In this document: piece by piece, positions 16,757-25,799 of the stretch
How positions within the stretch are numbered: position 1 is the stretch's first letter
How the letters are laid out: every line of letters begins with the position of its first letter
Source: an uncultured SAR116 cluster alpha proteobacterium
Lineage (GTDB): Bacteria; Pseudomonadota; Alphaproteobacteria; Puniceispirillales; GCA-002684695
Assembly: GCA_902532475.1 (NCBI GenBank)
Contig: CACAIE010000007.1
Span: 1 to 62,879, forward strand
Reading direction: 5' to 3'
Length of the DNA stretch: 62,879 nt
Made by a program: the position numbers and the translations under genes
The notes under the pieces: model-generated
Database searches by the model: none
Told to the model about the DNA's origin: nothing
What the model saw: only the letters and a program-made list of their open reading frames with translations

Positions 16757-17352
16757 TAAATACGGCAAATAATTATTCTGTACCTGATAGTGATGTTGAC
16801 ATTAAAAACACATTTATGAAATGGCAGTGCCGTGTAAGACAAATTATTATGCGGAATAATTATGGTAAACCTGATGCCTCGATAATGCCTAATGTTTTAT
16901 TAAACCATGATAAAATTAATCTTGGTAAAATAATAACTGTTTTATCTAAAGACATACCGTTCTCAAAACTTCCAGAAATGAAGCATATATCAAAGGTAAA
17001 CTTTGATTTAAGTAAAAGACGTGAAAAAGCAATTCAGCTTTTTTCAGAGTACTATTATCAAAACTATAAAGAATTTTCACCAGTTTTGACCGCCACGTTT
17101 CAACCAAATTCATTGGGAATAAGAAAGATTATTAAGAGTACGGTATGTTCTTTGGTTTTTGATGCATACAATCATAATTTCAAATTAGATTGTGAGGTAG
17201 AGTTACTCAGAAAAGAAGACCCTCTTTACCAGGCTACCTGGTGGCATAATAGCCTTTTTAATTCTAATTTGCATCCTAATACATTGATCTTGGCTTTTAG
17301 TGTTCATTGGTCTTCAAGTTTGGATGAAACTATTGGTGGGTTCAATGAATAA
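16753..17352 (+). CDS. unknown protein translationally coupled to nitrilase and tmm
   Basis: This 199-residue protein belongs to no family I recognise. It looks soluble and mixed alpha/beta, with no signal peptide or membrane helix. Visible stretches are MKWQCRVRQIIMRNNYGKPD near the N-terminus and LYQATWWHNSLFNSNLHPNT near the C-terminus. It overlaps the nitrilase stop by 4 bases and the tmm start by 8 bases, so the three genes are translated as a block. That position suggests a direct role in trimethylamine or dimethylamine oxidation, perhaps as a partner or chaperone of the monooxygenase. Coding status is well supported. Confidence 0.75.
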   Translation: MINTANNYSVPDSDVDIKNTFMKWQCRVRQIIMRNNYGKPDASIMPNVLLNHDKINLGKIITVLSKDIPFSKLPEMKHISKVNFDLSKRREKAIQLFSEYYYQNYKEFSPVLTATFQPNSLGIRKIIKSTVCSLVFDAYNHNFKLDCEVELLRKEDPLYQATWWHNSLFNSNLHPNTLILAFSVHWSSSLDETIGGFNE

Positions 17353-18682
17353 AAGAGTGGCAATTATAGGAGCAGGACCCTCGGGGATCAGTGCTTTAAG
17401 AGCATTTTCAACTGCCAGAGATAATGGAATAGATGTCCCTGAAATCACATGCTTTGAAAGGCAGAGTGATTGGGGAGGGCAGTGGAAGTTTACTTGGAGA
17501 ACAGGTTTAGATGAAAATGGTGAGCCAGTTCACAGTTCCATGTACAGGTACCTTTGGTCAAACGGCCCTAAAGAATGCCTAGAATTCTCAGATTATTCTT
17601 TCGAACAACATTTTGGTAAATCAATTCCATCATTTCCACCTCGAGAGATACTCGAGGATTATATTCTTGGCCGTGCCAAGAAGTCTAATTTTAGAGATTG
17701 GATCAAGTTTAATCATTCGGTGAGAATGGTTGAAAACCAGGAAAATGGAGGGTTTTTAGTAACAGTTGAAGATATTGATTCAAAAACAATAATAAAAGAA
17801 ACTTTTGATTACCTGATAGTTGCAACTGGCCATTTTTCAGTTCCAAATGTTCCTGAGTTTGATGGAATTGAAACCTTTCCAGGTAGAGTTTTACATGCGC
17901 ATGACTTTAGAAGTGCAGGCGAATTCAAAGGTAAAGATTTATTAGTCGTGGGGGCTTCTTACTCGGCAGAAGATGTGGGCTTGCAATGTAAAAAGTATGG
18001 TGCAAAAAGCGTTACATTCAGTTTTAGGACAGCCCCTATGGACTTTATTTGGCCTCAAGGTGTTGATGAAAGAGAGCTTCTTACCTCAGTAAATAAGAAA
18101 ACTGTGACGTTTAAAGATGGAACAAAGAAAGATTTTGACGCTATAATCCTTTGCACGGGATACCTTCATTCCTTCCCTTTTTTACCTCAAGAATTAAGAC
18201 TTGTAACAACTAATCGTCTTTTCTCCCCGGGCCTTTTTAAAGGTGTGGTTTGGAATGATAATCCATCTTTGTTTTATATAGGAATGCAAGATCAATGGTA
18301 TACTTTTACCATGTTTGATGCAGAGGCGTGGTATGCGAGAGATGTCATTTTGGGTAGTATCCAACTTCCATCTAAAGAAGAAAGAACATCTGAAATGAAG
18401 GAATGGGATGACAGAGAAAATAACCTAGAAGATGCATATGGCATGATAGATTTTCAAGCTGATTATATTAGGTCATTGATGGAGAATACTGATTATCCAA
18501 AATTTAATGTAGAACTCAGTCAAAAAGAGTTTAAAGCATGGAAAAAAGCAAAAGAAAAATCAATTGTATCATATAGAGATCAAGCCCATTCATCACCAGT
18601 TACAAACAAACTTTCACCTGTCCATCATACTGCATGGTGGGAGGCTATGGATGATACAATGGAGAGTTATTTAAAAGACTAA
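17345..18682 (+). CDS. tmm: trimethylamine monooxygenase (flavin-containing, NADPH-dependent)
   Basis: This 445-residue class B flavin monooxygenase has the FAD site GAGPSG at 9-14, the FMO signature FPGRVLHAHDF (FxGxxxHxxxF) at about 178-188 and the NADPH site GASYSAED at 203-210. CSMYRYLWSNGPK-like wording (here SSMYRYLWSNGPKECLEFSD) is what I recall from marine bacterial Tmm. It oxidises trimethylamine to TMAO with O2 and NADPH; related methylamines and dimethylsulfide can also serve this family. The start at 17345 (GGTGGG upstream) is preferred over an in-frame ATG 45 bases earlier, because the FAD motif then sits at the normal position. Confidence 0.92.
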   Translation: MNKRVAIIGAGPSGISALRAFSTARDNGIDVPEITCFERQSDWGGQWKFTWRTGLDENGEPVHSSMYRYLWSNGPKECLEFSDYSFEQHFGKSIPSFPPREILEDYILGRAKKSNFRDWIKFNHSVRMVENQENGGFLVTVEDIDSKTIIKETFDYLIVATGHFSVPNVPEFDGIETFPGRVLHAHDFRSAGEFKGKDLLVVGASYSAEDVGLQCKKYGAKSVTFSFRTAPMDFIWPQGVDERELLTSVNKKTVTFKDGTKKDFDAIILCTGYLHSFPFLPQELRLVTTNRLFSPGLFKGVVWNDNPSLFYIGMQDQWYTFTMFDAEAWYARDVILGSIQLPSKEERTSEMKEWDDRENNLEDAYGMIDFQADYIRSLMENTDYPKFNVELSQKEFKAWKKAKEKSIVSYRDQAHSSPVTNKLSPVHHTAWWEAMDDTMESYLKD

Positions 18683-18793
18683 AAATATATTATAGAGTTT
18701 AAAAAGAATTCCTGGTTGACAGGAATATAGCCTGGTATAGGCTTATTAACTGATCTATTTAGATGGGTCAAAACTTTAAGATGGGAGAAAAAA

Positions 18794-19735
18794 ATGAAAA
18801 AATTAATTTCAATTTTATTTGCGGGACTGATGGTGCTTTCATTGCCATCCAAGGTTTTTTCTGCAGATAGTAGTGAACCAATTGTTATCCCTACTCACAA
18901 TTGGTCAAGTCAAGTTGTAATGGCTTATGTTATAGGTGGAATATTTGAAAGCATGGGTAATAATGTTGAATATGTTCCTGCTGATACACAAGCAGTTTAC
19001 GAAGCAATTAGAAATGGTGACGTAACTATTTCTCACGAAGTTTGGCAATCAACTTTTGGAAAGTCATTTTATGAAGCAATGGCAAAAGGTGGAATAATAG
19101 ACGCTGGAACACACGCAGCACCTACCTTGGAAGAAGTCGGAGTTCCTCAATGGGTGATAGATAAGGACTTATGCCCAGGACTTCCTGATTATAAAGCATT
19201 GTTAAATTGCCAGGATGTTTTTGCAACACCTGACTCTGGAGGTAAAGGTCGAATATTAGAAGGGCCACAAAGTTGGCACGGCCAAGAATATCCAGATCGA
19301 GTTGAAGCACTCTTAGGTGATGGCTGGGTTGTCAAGTTTGCAGGTAGTGCTGATGCCCTTTGGGCGGAACTTGCTGCGGCAAAGAAAGAAGGGCGTGGTA
19401 CAATCACGTTTAACTGGACACCTAACTTCACAGATGCGGAAGGTTTTGTTTTCATTAAATGGCCAGCTTATTCACCTGGTTGCAGAAAACAAGATGGTGG
19501 AGACAGTAAGTGTGGTTCACCTATAGGTTGGCTAAAGAAAGCTGCTAACTATAAGTTCCCTAAAACACATCCGGCTGCATACATGGCTTTTTCTCAAATG
19601 TCATTTAATGCAGGTCAAATTGGTTCCATGGCTTCTTTAGTTGATATTGATAAACTGAGCCATGAGGATGCTGCCAAAAAATGGTTGGCAGATAATGAGG
19701 ATGTTTGGAAGCCTTTTACTCAAGCAGGTATGTAA
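18794..19735 (+). CDS. tmoX: TMAO ABC transporter substrate-binding protein
   Basis: This 313-residue periplasmic protein has a signal peptide (MKKLISILFAGLMVLSLPSK, cut after about residue 24) and an OpuAC-type quaternary-amine-binding fold. Tryptophans that could build the aromatic cage lie in THNWSSQ, HEVWQST and TFNWTPNF. TMAO is preferred over glycine betaine because tmm precedes it and tdm follows its transporter genes. GGGAGAAAAAA precedes the ATG. A stem-loop after the gene would let it be made in excess over the ATPase and permease, which is usual for binding proteins. Confidence 0.87.
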   Translation: MKKLISILFAGLMVLSLPSKVFSADSSEPIVIPTHNWSSQVVMAYVIGGIFESMGNNVEYVPADTQAVYEAIRNGDVTISHEVWQSTFGKSFYEAMAKGGIIDAGTHAAPTLEEVGVPQWVIDKDLCPGLPDYKALLNCQDVFATPDSGGKGRILEGPQSWHGQEYPDRVEALLGDGWVVKFAGSADALWAELAAAKKEGRGTITFNWTPNFTDAEGFVFIKWPAYSPGCRKQDGGDSKCGSPIGWLKKAANYKFPKTHPAAYMAFSQMSFNAGQIGSMASLVDIDKLSHEDAAKKWLADNEDVWKPFTQAGM

Positions 19736-19763
19736 GCTTTTATCTGTTTAAACTATATTACTC

Positions 19764-19805
19764 ATCCTCTCCTGATCTTTATAGGTTGGGAGAGGATCTT
19801 TATTA
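19764..19805 (+). terminator. stem-loop after tmoX
   Basis: ATCCTCTCC (19764-19772) pairs perfectly with GGAGAGGAT (19789-19797) across a 16-base loop, followed by the T-rich CTTTATTATTTT. It lies between tmoX and tmoW, so it probably works as a partial terminator or 3'-end stabiliser rather than the end of the operon. Confidence 0.7.
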
Positions 19806-19908
19806 TTTTAAAAAATAAAAACAGATCATTTATTTATTTTTAGTATGATGTAATTTATGAGGATCAGAAATTAAAAGTTTTATGATCGGGTTAATTGGGA
19901 AATAGATT

Positions 19909-20982
19909 ATGTCATTAATCACAAAATCCAAGTCAAGCGAACAAGCAGTTATAAAATGTGAGTCTTTATATAAGATTTTTGGCGACAACCCTGAATTGAT
20001 GCTTAAAAAATCTCTAGATAGTGTTAACGCTAAAGAATTTCAAGACGCTGGTTACGTGGTTGGTGTTAATAACGCCTCATTTGAAGTTTATAAAGGTGAT
20101 ATGTTGGTTGTGATGGGATTGTCTGGTTCTGGCAAGTCTACATTGCTTAGATGTATTTCTAGATTAACTGAGGCAACTTCTGGAAAAATATTTATTGATG
20201 GCGAAGACCTTCTCTCTATGAATAATAAACAACTTATAGAACTCAGGAGAAATAAAATGGGAATGGTTTTCCAGAGTTTTGCTTTATTACCGCATAAAAC
20301 TGTTCTTGAAAATATAGCTTTCCCGCTACAAGTAAAGGGAAGCAGCACAGAAGATAGTATTAAAAAATCTATGGAAATGGTTGAGCTGGTTGGATTAAGT
20401 GGAAGAGAAAATTATTTTCCCAGGCAGCTATCTGGAGGGCAGCAACAAAGGGTAGGTATTGCACGTTCATTGGCTGTTGAACCAGATATTTGGTTTTTAG
20501 ATGAGCCGTTTTCTGCTTTAGATCCACTCATTAGAAAAGAAATGCAAGATGAGTTTCTTAGACTTCAATCAATTTTAAATAAAACTATTTTATTTGTGAC
20601 TCATGATTTTGACGAAGCTTTAAAACTTGCTGACAGAATTGCAATAATGAAAGACGGTATTATTGAGCAATTAGACACTCCAGCAAATATAGTGCTTAAC
20701 CCAGCAACAGAATATGTAAGAAAATTTACTGAAGATGTTCCACGTGAGAAAGTTTTAAAAATTGAATCTGTAATGGATCCTTTAAAAAAGAGTGAAAAAC
20801 TTAGCAATCTGAAAGTTCCTTATGATGCTCTTATTGAAGATGTCGCGGAGGATGTTTTAAGTCAGAGCAAGCCTGTGGGCGTGCTTGATGGCAACCAAAA
20901 GGTGATAGGCGTTGTCTATTCATCAAAAGTAATAAGCGTTTTGTTTGGGAAACGTACTTCAAATGAAAATAAAAATATGTAG
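19909..20982 (+). CDS. tmoW: TMAO ABC transporter ATP-binding protein
   Basis: This 357-residue ATPase is of the ProV/OpuAA type. Walker A is GLSGSGKST at 70-78, the signature LSGGQQQRVGIARS, Walker B WFLDEPFSALD and the H-loop FVTHDFDEA. The N-terminus DNPELMLKKSLD... is the usual leader of glycine-betaine-type ATPases. The C-terminal 80 residues resemble a shortened CBS regulatory region (VMDPLKKSEKL, VGVLDGNQKVIGVVYSSKVI). It energises the permease encoded 7 bases downstream. The amine specificity is taken from the binding protein and context. Confidence 0.9.
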   Translation: MSLITKSKSSEQAVIKCESLYKIFGDNPELMLKKSLDSVNAKEFQDAGYVVGVNNASFEVYKGDMLVVMGLSGSGKSTLLRCISRLTEATSGKIFIDGEDLLSMNNKQLIELRRNKMGMVFQSFALLPHKTVLENIAFPLQVKGSSTEDSIKKSMEMVELVGLSGRENYFPRQLSGGQQQRVGIARSLAVEPDIWFLDEPFSALDPLIRKEMQDEFLRLQSILNKTILFVTHDFDEALKLADRIAIMKDGIIEQLDTPANIVLNPATEYVRKFTEDVPREKVLKIESVMDPLKKSEKLSNLKVPYDALIEDVAEDVLSQSKPVGVLDGNQKVIGVVYSSKVISVLFGKRTSNENKNM

Positions 20983-20989
20983 TTGAAAG

Positions 20990-23050
20990 ATGAATTATTT
21001 TATAAAGTATCCAAAACTTTCACAGTTTGTAATTTTATTAATTTTATTTAGCCTTCTTTGTATTTTGATTAATCCTTCAGAGAACAATTTTCTTTGGAGA
21101 TTTCCTTCGCTTATTGCAGGCCTCCCCCATTTGATTAATGATAGTGTAAGTTATCTTATGTATGATTTTATGCCTATAGATGTTTATGATCCTGAAATTG
21201 AAGAATACGAAGAAAGGCCGCTTATCAAAGAATTTACTAGAACGTTATCTGGGGTAATTCTTTTTTGCATAGTGTTTATTCGCGAGATTCTAATAGGAGG
21301 CGTTAAAACAATAGTATTTTTTACTGGGTGGGATTTTATCCGAGAACATAAATGGCTTTATTGGCCGGCATTACCTTGGACTGTAGTTGCAATTGGCACA
21401 ATAATTTTAGGGTATTCATTAAGGGGGAAGGGTTTAGCTTTGTTAGCTGGCTGTGCGACAATGTATATTGCAATATTTGGTCAGTGGGAACCAGCCATGG
21501 AAACGCTTTCATTCGTTCTGATTGCTGCACCTGTTTCATTTGCTTTAGGGTTATTTTTTGGAGTACTGGGATATAAGAATAAAACTGTTGAAACATTACT
21601 CAACCCTTTATTAAATGTGGCCCAAACCATGCCACATTTTTCTTATTTGGTGCCAGCCATGGTTTTTTTCGGAGTTGGGGATCACGCTGGTGCTCTTGCT
21701 ACAATTATTTTTGCCACACCGCCTATGGTCAGGCTCACAATGCTTGGACTTAAAAACGTTCCTTCTGAAGTGGTTGATGCTGGTAAAATGAGTGGATGCA
21801 GCGAATTTCAACTTTTATATAAAGTGCTTATACCAACGGCGCGACGCGATATTTTAATTGGCGTTAATCAAGTGATTATGCAATGTCTAGCCATGGCAGT
21901 TATTGCTTCTTTTATTGGAGCAAAGGGCCTTGGCTTTAACTTGTTGCTTGCCTTAAACCAACTCAGAATAGGCCAAGCACTTGAGCTAGGTGTTTGTATA
22001 GTTCTTATAGCAGTAGTTTTGGATAAATTATCTCTAGCTTGGGCTGATAAACAAACAGATTACTTTGCCGATAAAAGCTTTATTGAAAGGAACAAGTATA
22101 AATTAGTTTTTTTAGCTGTTCTTTTATTTGGCTTTTTATTAGCCTATTTAGGAACTTTCATCTTCAAAGAGGGCTTTAATTACTTTTATATCATTCCACA
22201 TAATAAAGGAATAACAACTGAAAATTTTTGGCAAGCAGGAGTTGATTGGATTTGGGATACTTTTTTCTTTACCCTTAAAGCCTTCAATGAGTTTTTAATT
22301 ATAAAAATTTTAATGCCCATGAAGCATGCTTATTTGAGTATGCCAGTCGTAGCAACTTTTCTATTAGTTATGGGTGTTGGCTATATAATCGGAGGCGTTA
22401 AATCGTCATTAATTGTTGGTGGATTTATATTATTTATAGCTCTAACGGAGTGGTGGGACAGAGCTCTAATAACAGCTTATATGACAACATTTGGAGTGTT
22501 AGTGTCAGCGATAATCGGTATAATCGTTGGCTCTTTATGTGCTCAATACAAAATATCATCAAAGTTTATTTTGTTGGTTTGTGATACGTTTCAAACATTT
22601 CCATCTTTTATTTACTTAATACCTGTTATTATGCTTTTTGGTGTCACTGATACATCAGTTTTGATAGCAGTAATAGTATATGCTACTATACCTGCTACGA
22701 GGTATACGGTTGAAGGTTTGAGAGGAGTTCCTCAATCTTTACAGGATGCAGGGTCTATGTCTGGTGTAAATCGATTGCAAAGATATATAAGAATTGAATT
22801 ACCGTTAGCATTCCCGCACATAATGCTAGGAATAAATCAGACTGTTGTATTTGCACTCTTTATGGTCATCATTGGTGCAATGATAGGCACGGATGATTTG
22901 GGACAATATATTTTAAAAGCGTTATCTGATAAAAAGGGAATTGGTAATGGCTTAACACTTGGTTTATGCGTTGCCTTTATAGGTCTGGCTGTCGATCATC
23001 TTATAAGGACATGGTCTATAAAGAGAAAATCTGCTTTAGGGATATTATGA
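20990..23050 (+). CDS. tmoV: TMAO ABC transporter permease, two fused permease domains
   Basis: This 686-residue inner-membrane protein has two complete permease domains in one chain. Each ends with its own cytoplasmic EAA-type loop: VVDAGKMSGCSEFQLLYKV in the first half and LQDAGSMSGVNRLQRYIRIE in the second. A usual OpuAB permease of about 280 residues has one. A hydrophilic loop rich in acidic residues (YDPEIEEYEERP) lies near residue 65. The fusion would supply both halves of the channel from one gene. It overlaps the cupin start by 4 bases (ATGA) and so sits in the tmo-tdm transcript. Confidence 0.88.
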   Translation: MNYFIKYPKLSQFVILLILFSLLCILINPSENNFLWRFPSLIAGLPHLINDSVSYLMYDFMPIDVYDPEIEEYEERPLIKEFTRTLSGVILFCIVFIREILIGGVKTIVFFTGWDFIREHKWLYWPALPWTVVAIGTIILGYSLRGKGLALLAGCATMYIAIFGQWEPAMETLSFVLIAAPVSFALGLFFGVLGYKNKTVETLLNPLLNVAQTMPHFSYLVPAMVFFGVGDHAGALATIIFATPPMVRLTMLGLKNVPSEVVDAGKMSGCSEFQLLYKVLIPTARRDILIGVNQVIMQCLAMAVIASFIGAKGLGFNLLLALNQLRIGQALELGVCIVLIAVVLDKLSLAWADKQTDYFADKSFIERNKYKLVFLAVLLFGFLLAYLGTFIFKEGFNYFYIIPHNKGITTENFWQAGVDWIWDTFFFTLKAFNEFLIIKILMPMKHAYLSMPVVATFLLVMGVGYIIGGVKSSLIVGGFILFIALTEWWDRALITAYMTTFGVLVSAIIGIIVGSLCAQYKISSKFILLVCDTFQTFPSFIYLIPVIMLFGVTDTSVLIAVIVYATIPATRYTVEGLRGVPQSLQDAGSMSGVNRLQRYIRIELPLAFPHIMLGINQTVVFALFMVIIGAMIGTDDLGQYILKALSDKKGIGNGLTLGLCVAFIGLAVDHLIRTWSIKRKSALGIL

Positions 23051-23421
23051 CTAGTTTAACTGATTTTAGAAAAGTCTCTAATATTGAAAATTTAAAATGG
23101 GAATTGTTAGAAGAAGAATCGATGGGTCAACCAGGAAATACTTGGTGGCACAACCTAAGCTATGATGATGAAACTGGTGAGGGTTCCTATCTTTACAAAA
23201 TGGATCCTGATACTAAATCTAAAGCACATTTACACACAGGACCAGAGGAGTTCTTTCTTTTAGAAGGGGATTTAATAGATTCTGATGGGTATCATTACAA
23301 AAAAGGTGACTTTGTTCATTTGGGATCAGGGTCTTATCACTATAGTTCTACTACTGTGGGGTGTACAATTATTGTAACTCATCGTGGTAAATTTGTTTTT
23401 ACTCAAAAAGGATTGGATTAA
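23047..23421 (+). CDS. small cupin-domain protein between transporter and TMAO demethylase
   Basis: This 124-residue single-domain cupin of the ChrR-like group has a candidate metal site: His61, His63 and Glu67 in KAHLHTGPEEFFLLEGD, and His91 and His98 in FVHLGSGSYHYSS. The ATG at 23047 is the true start; the in-frame reading upstream lies inside the permease gene. It overlaps the permease by 4 bases and the tdm start by 1 base (TAATG). It may be a metal-dependent enzyme, a sensor of the methylamine/formaldehyde branch, or an accessory of Tdm. No function is known to me. Confidence 0.8.
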   Translation: MTSLTDFRKVSNIENLKWELLEEESMGQPGNTWWHNLSYDDETGEGSYLYKMDPDTKSKAHLHTGPEEFFLLEGDLIDSDGYHYKKGDFVHLGSGSYHYSSTTVGCTIIVTHRGKFVFTQKGLD

Positions 23422-25796
23422 TGGCTTTTCAAGCTGCTTATGAAAGACCAACGATAATAGGTGATTCAATTGTCCCTGGGTTACCTTTTTTACCGCATGG
23501 TTTTGAAAGGCATGTAATACCAGGAGGCGGAAGCAGAGGGATAAAAATTGATAAAGGCGATCAAATTACTATTGTTGATCAAGAAGGCCTTCAAACTGCA
23601 GAGATGGCTTTTTTTACTCCTGATGGTGGCTCTGATGCAGGAATGCTAGGGGCCAAAGGGTTTGGAAAAGCAGAAAATATTATTAACACTCTTTCTACTG
23701 GCGGTCCTTCTGGGAAAAAGGTTTTAAGTGCTTTAGATAAATCTGGTTTTGATATTAAAAACGCAGATTCTATTTGTTTTTTTAAAGATGCTTCAAGGGC
23801 AGGAGATGCCAAGGAATTTACCTCTTCATCTGATGGCCTGTTAATTATAGCAGCTCCTGGAAAAGAAATGTCTCCTGGTGATCAAAACTTTCCCACTGAT
23901 TTAATAGCTTACATTCAGAAAGCTAAACCAATAGATACAGGTGAAAGAAAACTTCCACCTGACCCATTGGCAGAGCCATTAATAGACATAAATATCTTGC
24001 CTGGAACAGCGAAAGGTTTTGAAGTAAAGGCAGGGCAATATATTCAAGTTTTAGACGTTCAAGGAAGGGAATGTTCTGATTTTCAAGCGTTTAGTTCAAG
24101 AGCACTAGATAAAGGAATTGAAAGGGAAATAGATCCAACGACCACAAGGACTTTGATGGGCAGTTTATATCCATCTCCTGGCATATTTTCAAAGTATTGG
24201 ACTGTTGATCAAGAACCACTTGTAGAGATAATCCAAGATACATGCGGAAGACATGACACCTTTGGTTTGGCTTGTTCCGCAAGGTACTACGAGGACATGG
24301 GATATCCAGGGCATGTCAATTGTTCAGACAACATGAATATTGACTTGGCTAAATTTGACATAAAGCCTCGAGGTGGCTGGCCAGCAATTAATTTCTTTTT
24401 TAACACTATTTTAGATGACGCAAACGCAATTGGTATGGATGACCCATGGTCAAGGCCTGGTGACTACGTTCTATTAAAAGCCTTATCAGATTTAGTTTGT
24501 ATTTCTACAGCTTGTCCATGCGATGTTGATCCAGCAAATGGATGGGATCCTACAGATATTCAAGTTAGAGTTTACCAAGAAAAAGAAATATTTAAAAAGT
24601 CTATTGGTTTTAGAAAGTCTACGGAGGCTAGGATGGAAGAGACAAAGAATACAGGTTTTCATAATAACTTTGCTAAGCATACACGAGAGTTCATTGAATA
24701 TAATGGCTACTGGCTTGCAAATCAGATGACAAATAGTGGTGCTATTAAAGAATACTGGGCGGCAAGAGAAAAGGCTATTATTACGGATTTAAGTCCATTG
24801 AGAAAATACGAGGTTACTGGACCAGATGCAGAAAAATTACTGCAACTCTGTGTAACTAGAAATATAAAAAAGATGTCCATTGGTGACGTTGTTTACACAG
24901 CAATGTGTTATGAGCATGGAGGTATGATTGATGACGGCACTGTTTTTAAATTAGGTGATAATAATTTTAGGTGGATTGGTGGCAATGATACTAGTGGTTT
25001 GTGGTTATCTGAAAAAGGTAAGGAAAATAAGTTTAATGTTTGGGTGAGAAATTCTACAGATCAACTTTGTAATGTTGCAATTCAAGGAAGACTATCAAGG
25101 GAAATTTTAAAGCAGATTATTTGGACAGCTCCCACTCAACCTAATTTAAATGAATTGGAATGGTTTAAGTTTTCGGTATGTAGAATTGGTGACTATAATG
25201 GTATACCGCTAGTAATTAGCAGGACTGGTTATACAGGCGAATTAGGTTACGAAATCTTTTGCCACCCTAAAAATTCTGAAGAAGTATTTGACGAGATATA
25301 CAAAGTTGGAGAGCCACTTGGGATGAAGCCTATGGGTTTGGCTGCATTGGATATGCTTAGAATAGAGGCAGGGCTGATTTTTGCTGGTTATGAATTTTCA
25401 GATCAAACTGATCCATTTGAGGCTGGAATAGGTTTTACTGTCCCCCTGAAAACACAAGAAGATAATTTTATAGGCAGAAAAGCAATTGAGAGAAGAAAAG
25501 AGACACCTCAAAAAAAATTAGTCGGGCTGGATGTGGAAGGTGGTGTAGTTCCAGGCAATGGTGATTGTATCAGGATTGGTAAAGCACAAATTGGAGAAAT
25601 TACCTCAGCAGTAAAGTCTCCAATTTTAGGCAAGGTTATAGCTTTATGCAGGCTTGATATAATGTATACTGACATTGGAACAGAAGTAGAAGTTGGCCAG
25701 TTAGATGGTTTTCAAAAACGCTTAAAAGCTAAGGTTGTAGCATTATCTCATTTTGATCCTGGAAAGCAGAGAATAAAAGGAAATTATGGGGAATAA
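23421..25796 (+). CDS. tdm: trimethylamine N-oxide demethylase (DUF1989 plus GcvT domains)
   Basis: This 791-residue two-domain enzyme has a DUF1989 catalytic region and a C-terminal tetrahydrofolate-binding aminomethyltransferase (GcvT) domain (about 440-791; MCYEHGGMIDDGTVFKLGD, SRTGYTGELGYEIFCHP). DUF1989 motifs are VLDVQGRECSDFQAF, Cys275 in DTCGRHDTFG, and Cys365/Cys367 in STACPCDVDPANGWDPTD, a three-Cys zinc site. Tdm splits TMAO into dimethylamine and formaldehyde, the latter passed to folate. DMSP demethylase also has GcvT but lacks DUF1989, so it is excluded. With tmoXWV and tmm the assignment is strong. Confidence 0.92.
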   Translation: MAFQAAYERPTIIGDSIVPGLPFLPHGFERHVIPGGGSRGIKIDKGDQITIVDQEGLQTAEMAFFTPDGGSDAGMLGAKGFGKAENIINTLSTGGPSGKKVLSALDKSGFDIKNADSICFFKDASRAGDAKEFTSSSDGLLIIAAPGKEMSPGDQNFPTDLIAYIQKAKPIDTGERKLPPDPLAEPLIDINILPGTAKGFEVKAGQYIQVLDVQGRECSDFQAFSSRALDKGIEREIDPTTTRTLMGSLYPSPGIFSKYWTVDQEPLVEIIQDTCGRHDTFGLACSARYYEDMGYPGHVNCSDNMNIDLAKFDIKPRGGWPAINFFFNTILDDANAIGMDDPWSRPGDYVLLKALSDLVCISTACPCDVDPANGWDPTDIQVRVYQEKEIFKKSIGFRKSTEARMEETKNTGFHNNFAKHTREFIEYNGYWLANQMTNSGAIKEYWAAREKAIITDLSPLRKYEVTGPDAEKLLQLCVTRNIKKMSIGDVVYTAMCYEHGGMIDDGTVFKLGDNNFRWIGGNDTSGLWLSEKGKENKFNVWVRNSTDQLCNVAIQGRLSREILKQIIWTAPTQPNLNELEWFKFSVCRIGDYNGIPLVISRTGYTGELGYEIFCHPKNSEEVFDEIYKVGEPLGMKPMGLAALDMLRIEAGLIFAGYEFSDQTDPFEAGIGFTVPLKTQEDNFIGRKAIERRKETPQKKLVGLDVEGGVVPGNGDCIRIGKAQIGEITSAVKSPILGKVIALCRLDIMYTDIGTEVEVGQLDGFQKRLKAKVVALSHFDPGKQRIKGNYGE

Positions 25797-25799
25797 AGT

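Noticed and set aside
18683-18793. TTGACA before tmoX as a sigma70 promoter
   Set aside because: TTGACA at about 18717 is present but the only TATAGG-like -10 lies 14 bases away, too close; a promoter is expected here but cannot be fixed.
23421-25796. DMSP demethylase (DmdA)
   Set aside because: DmdA has only the GcvT fold; the DUF1989 region with Cys275, Cys365 and Cys367 and the TMAO transporter context point to Tdm.
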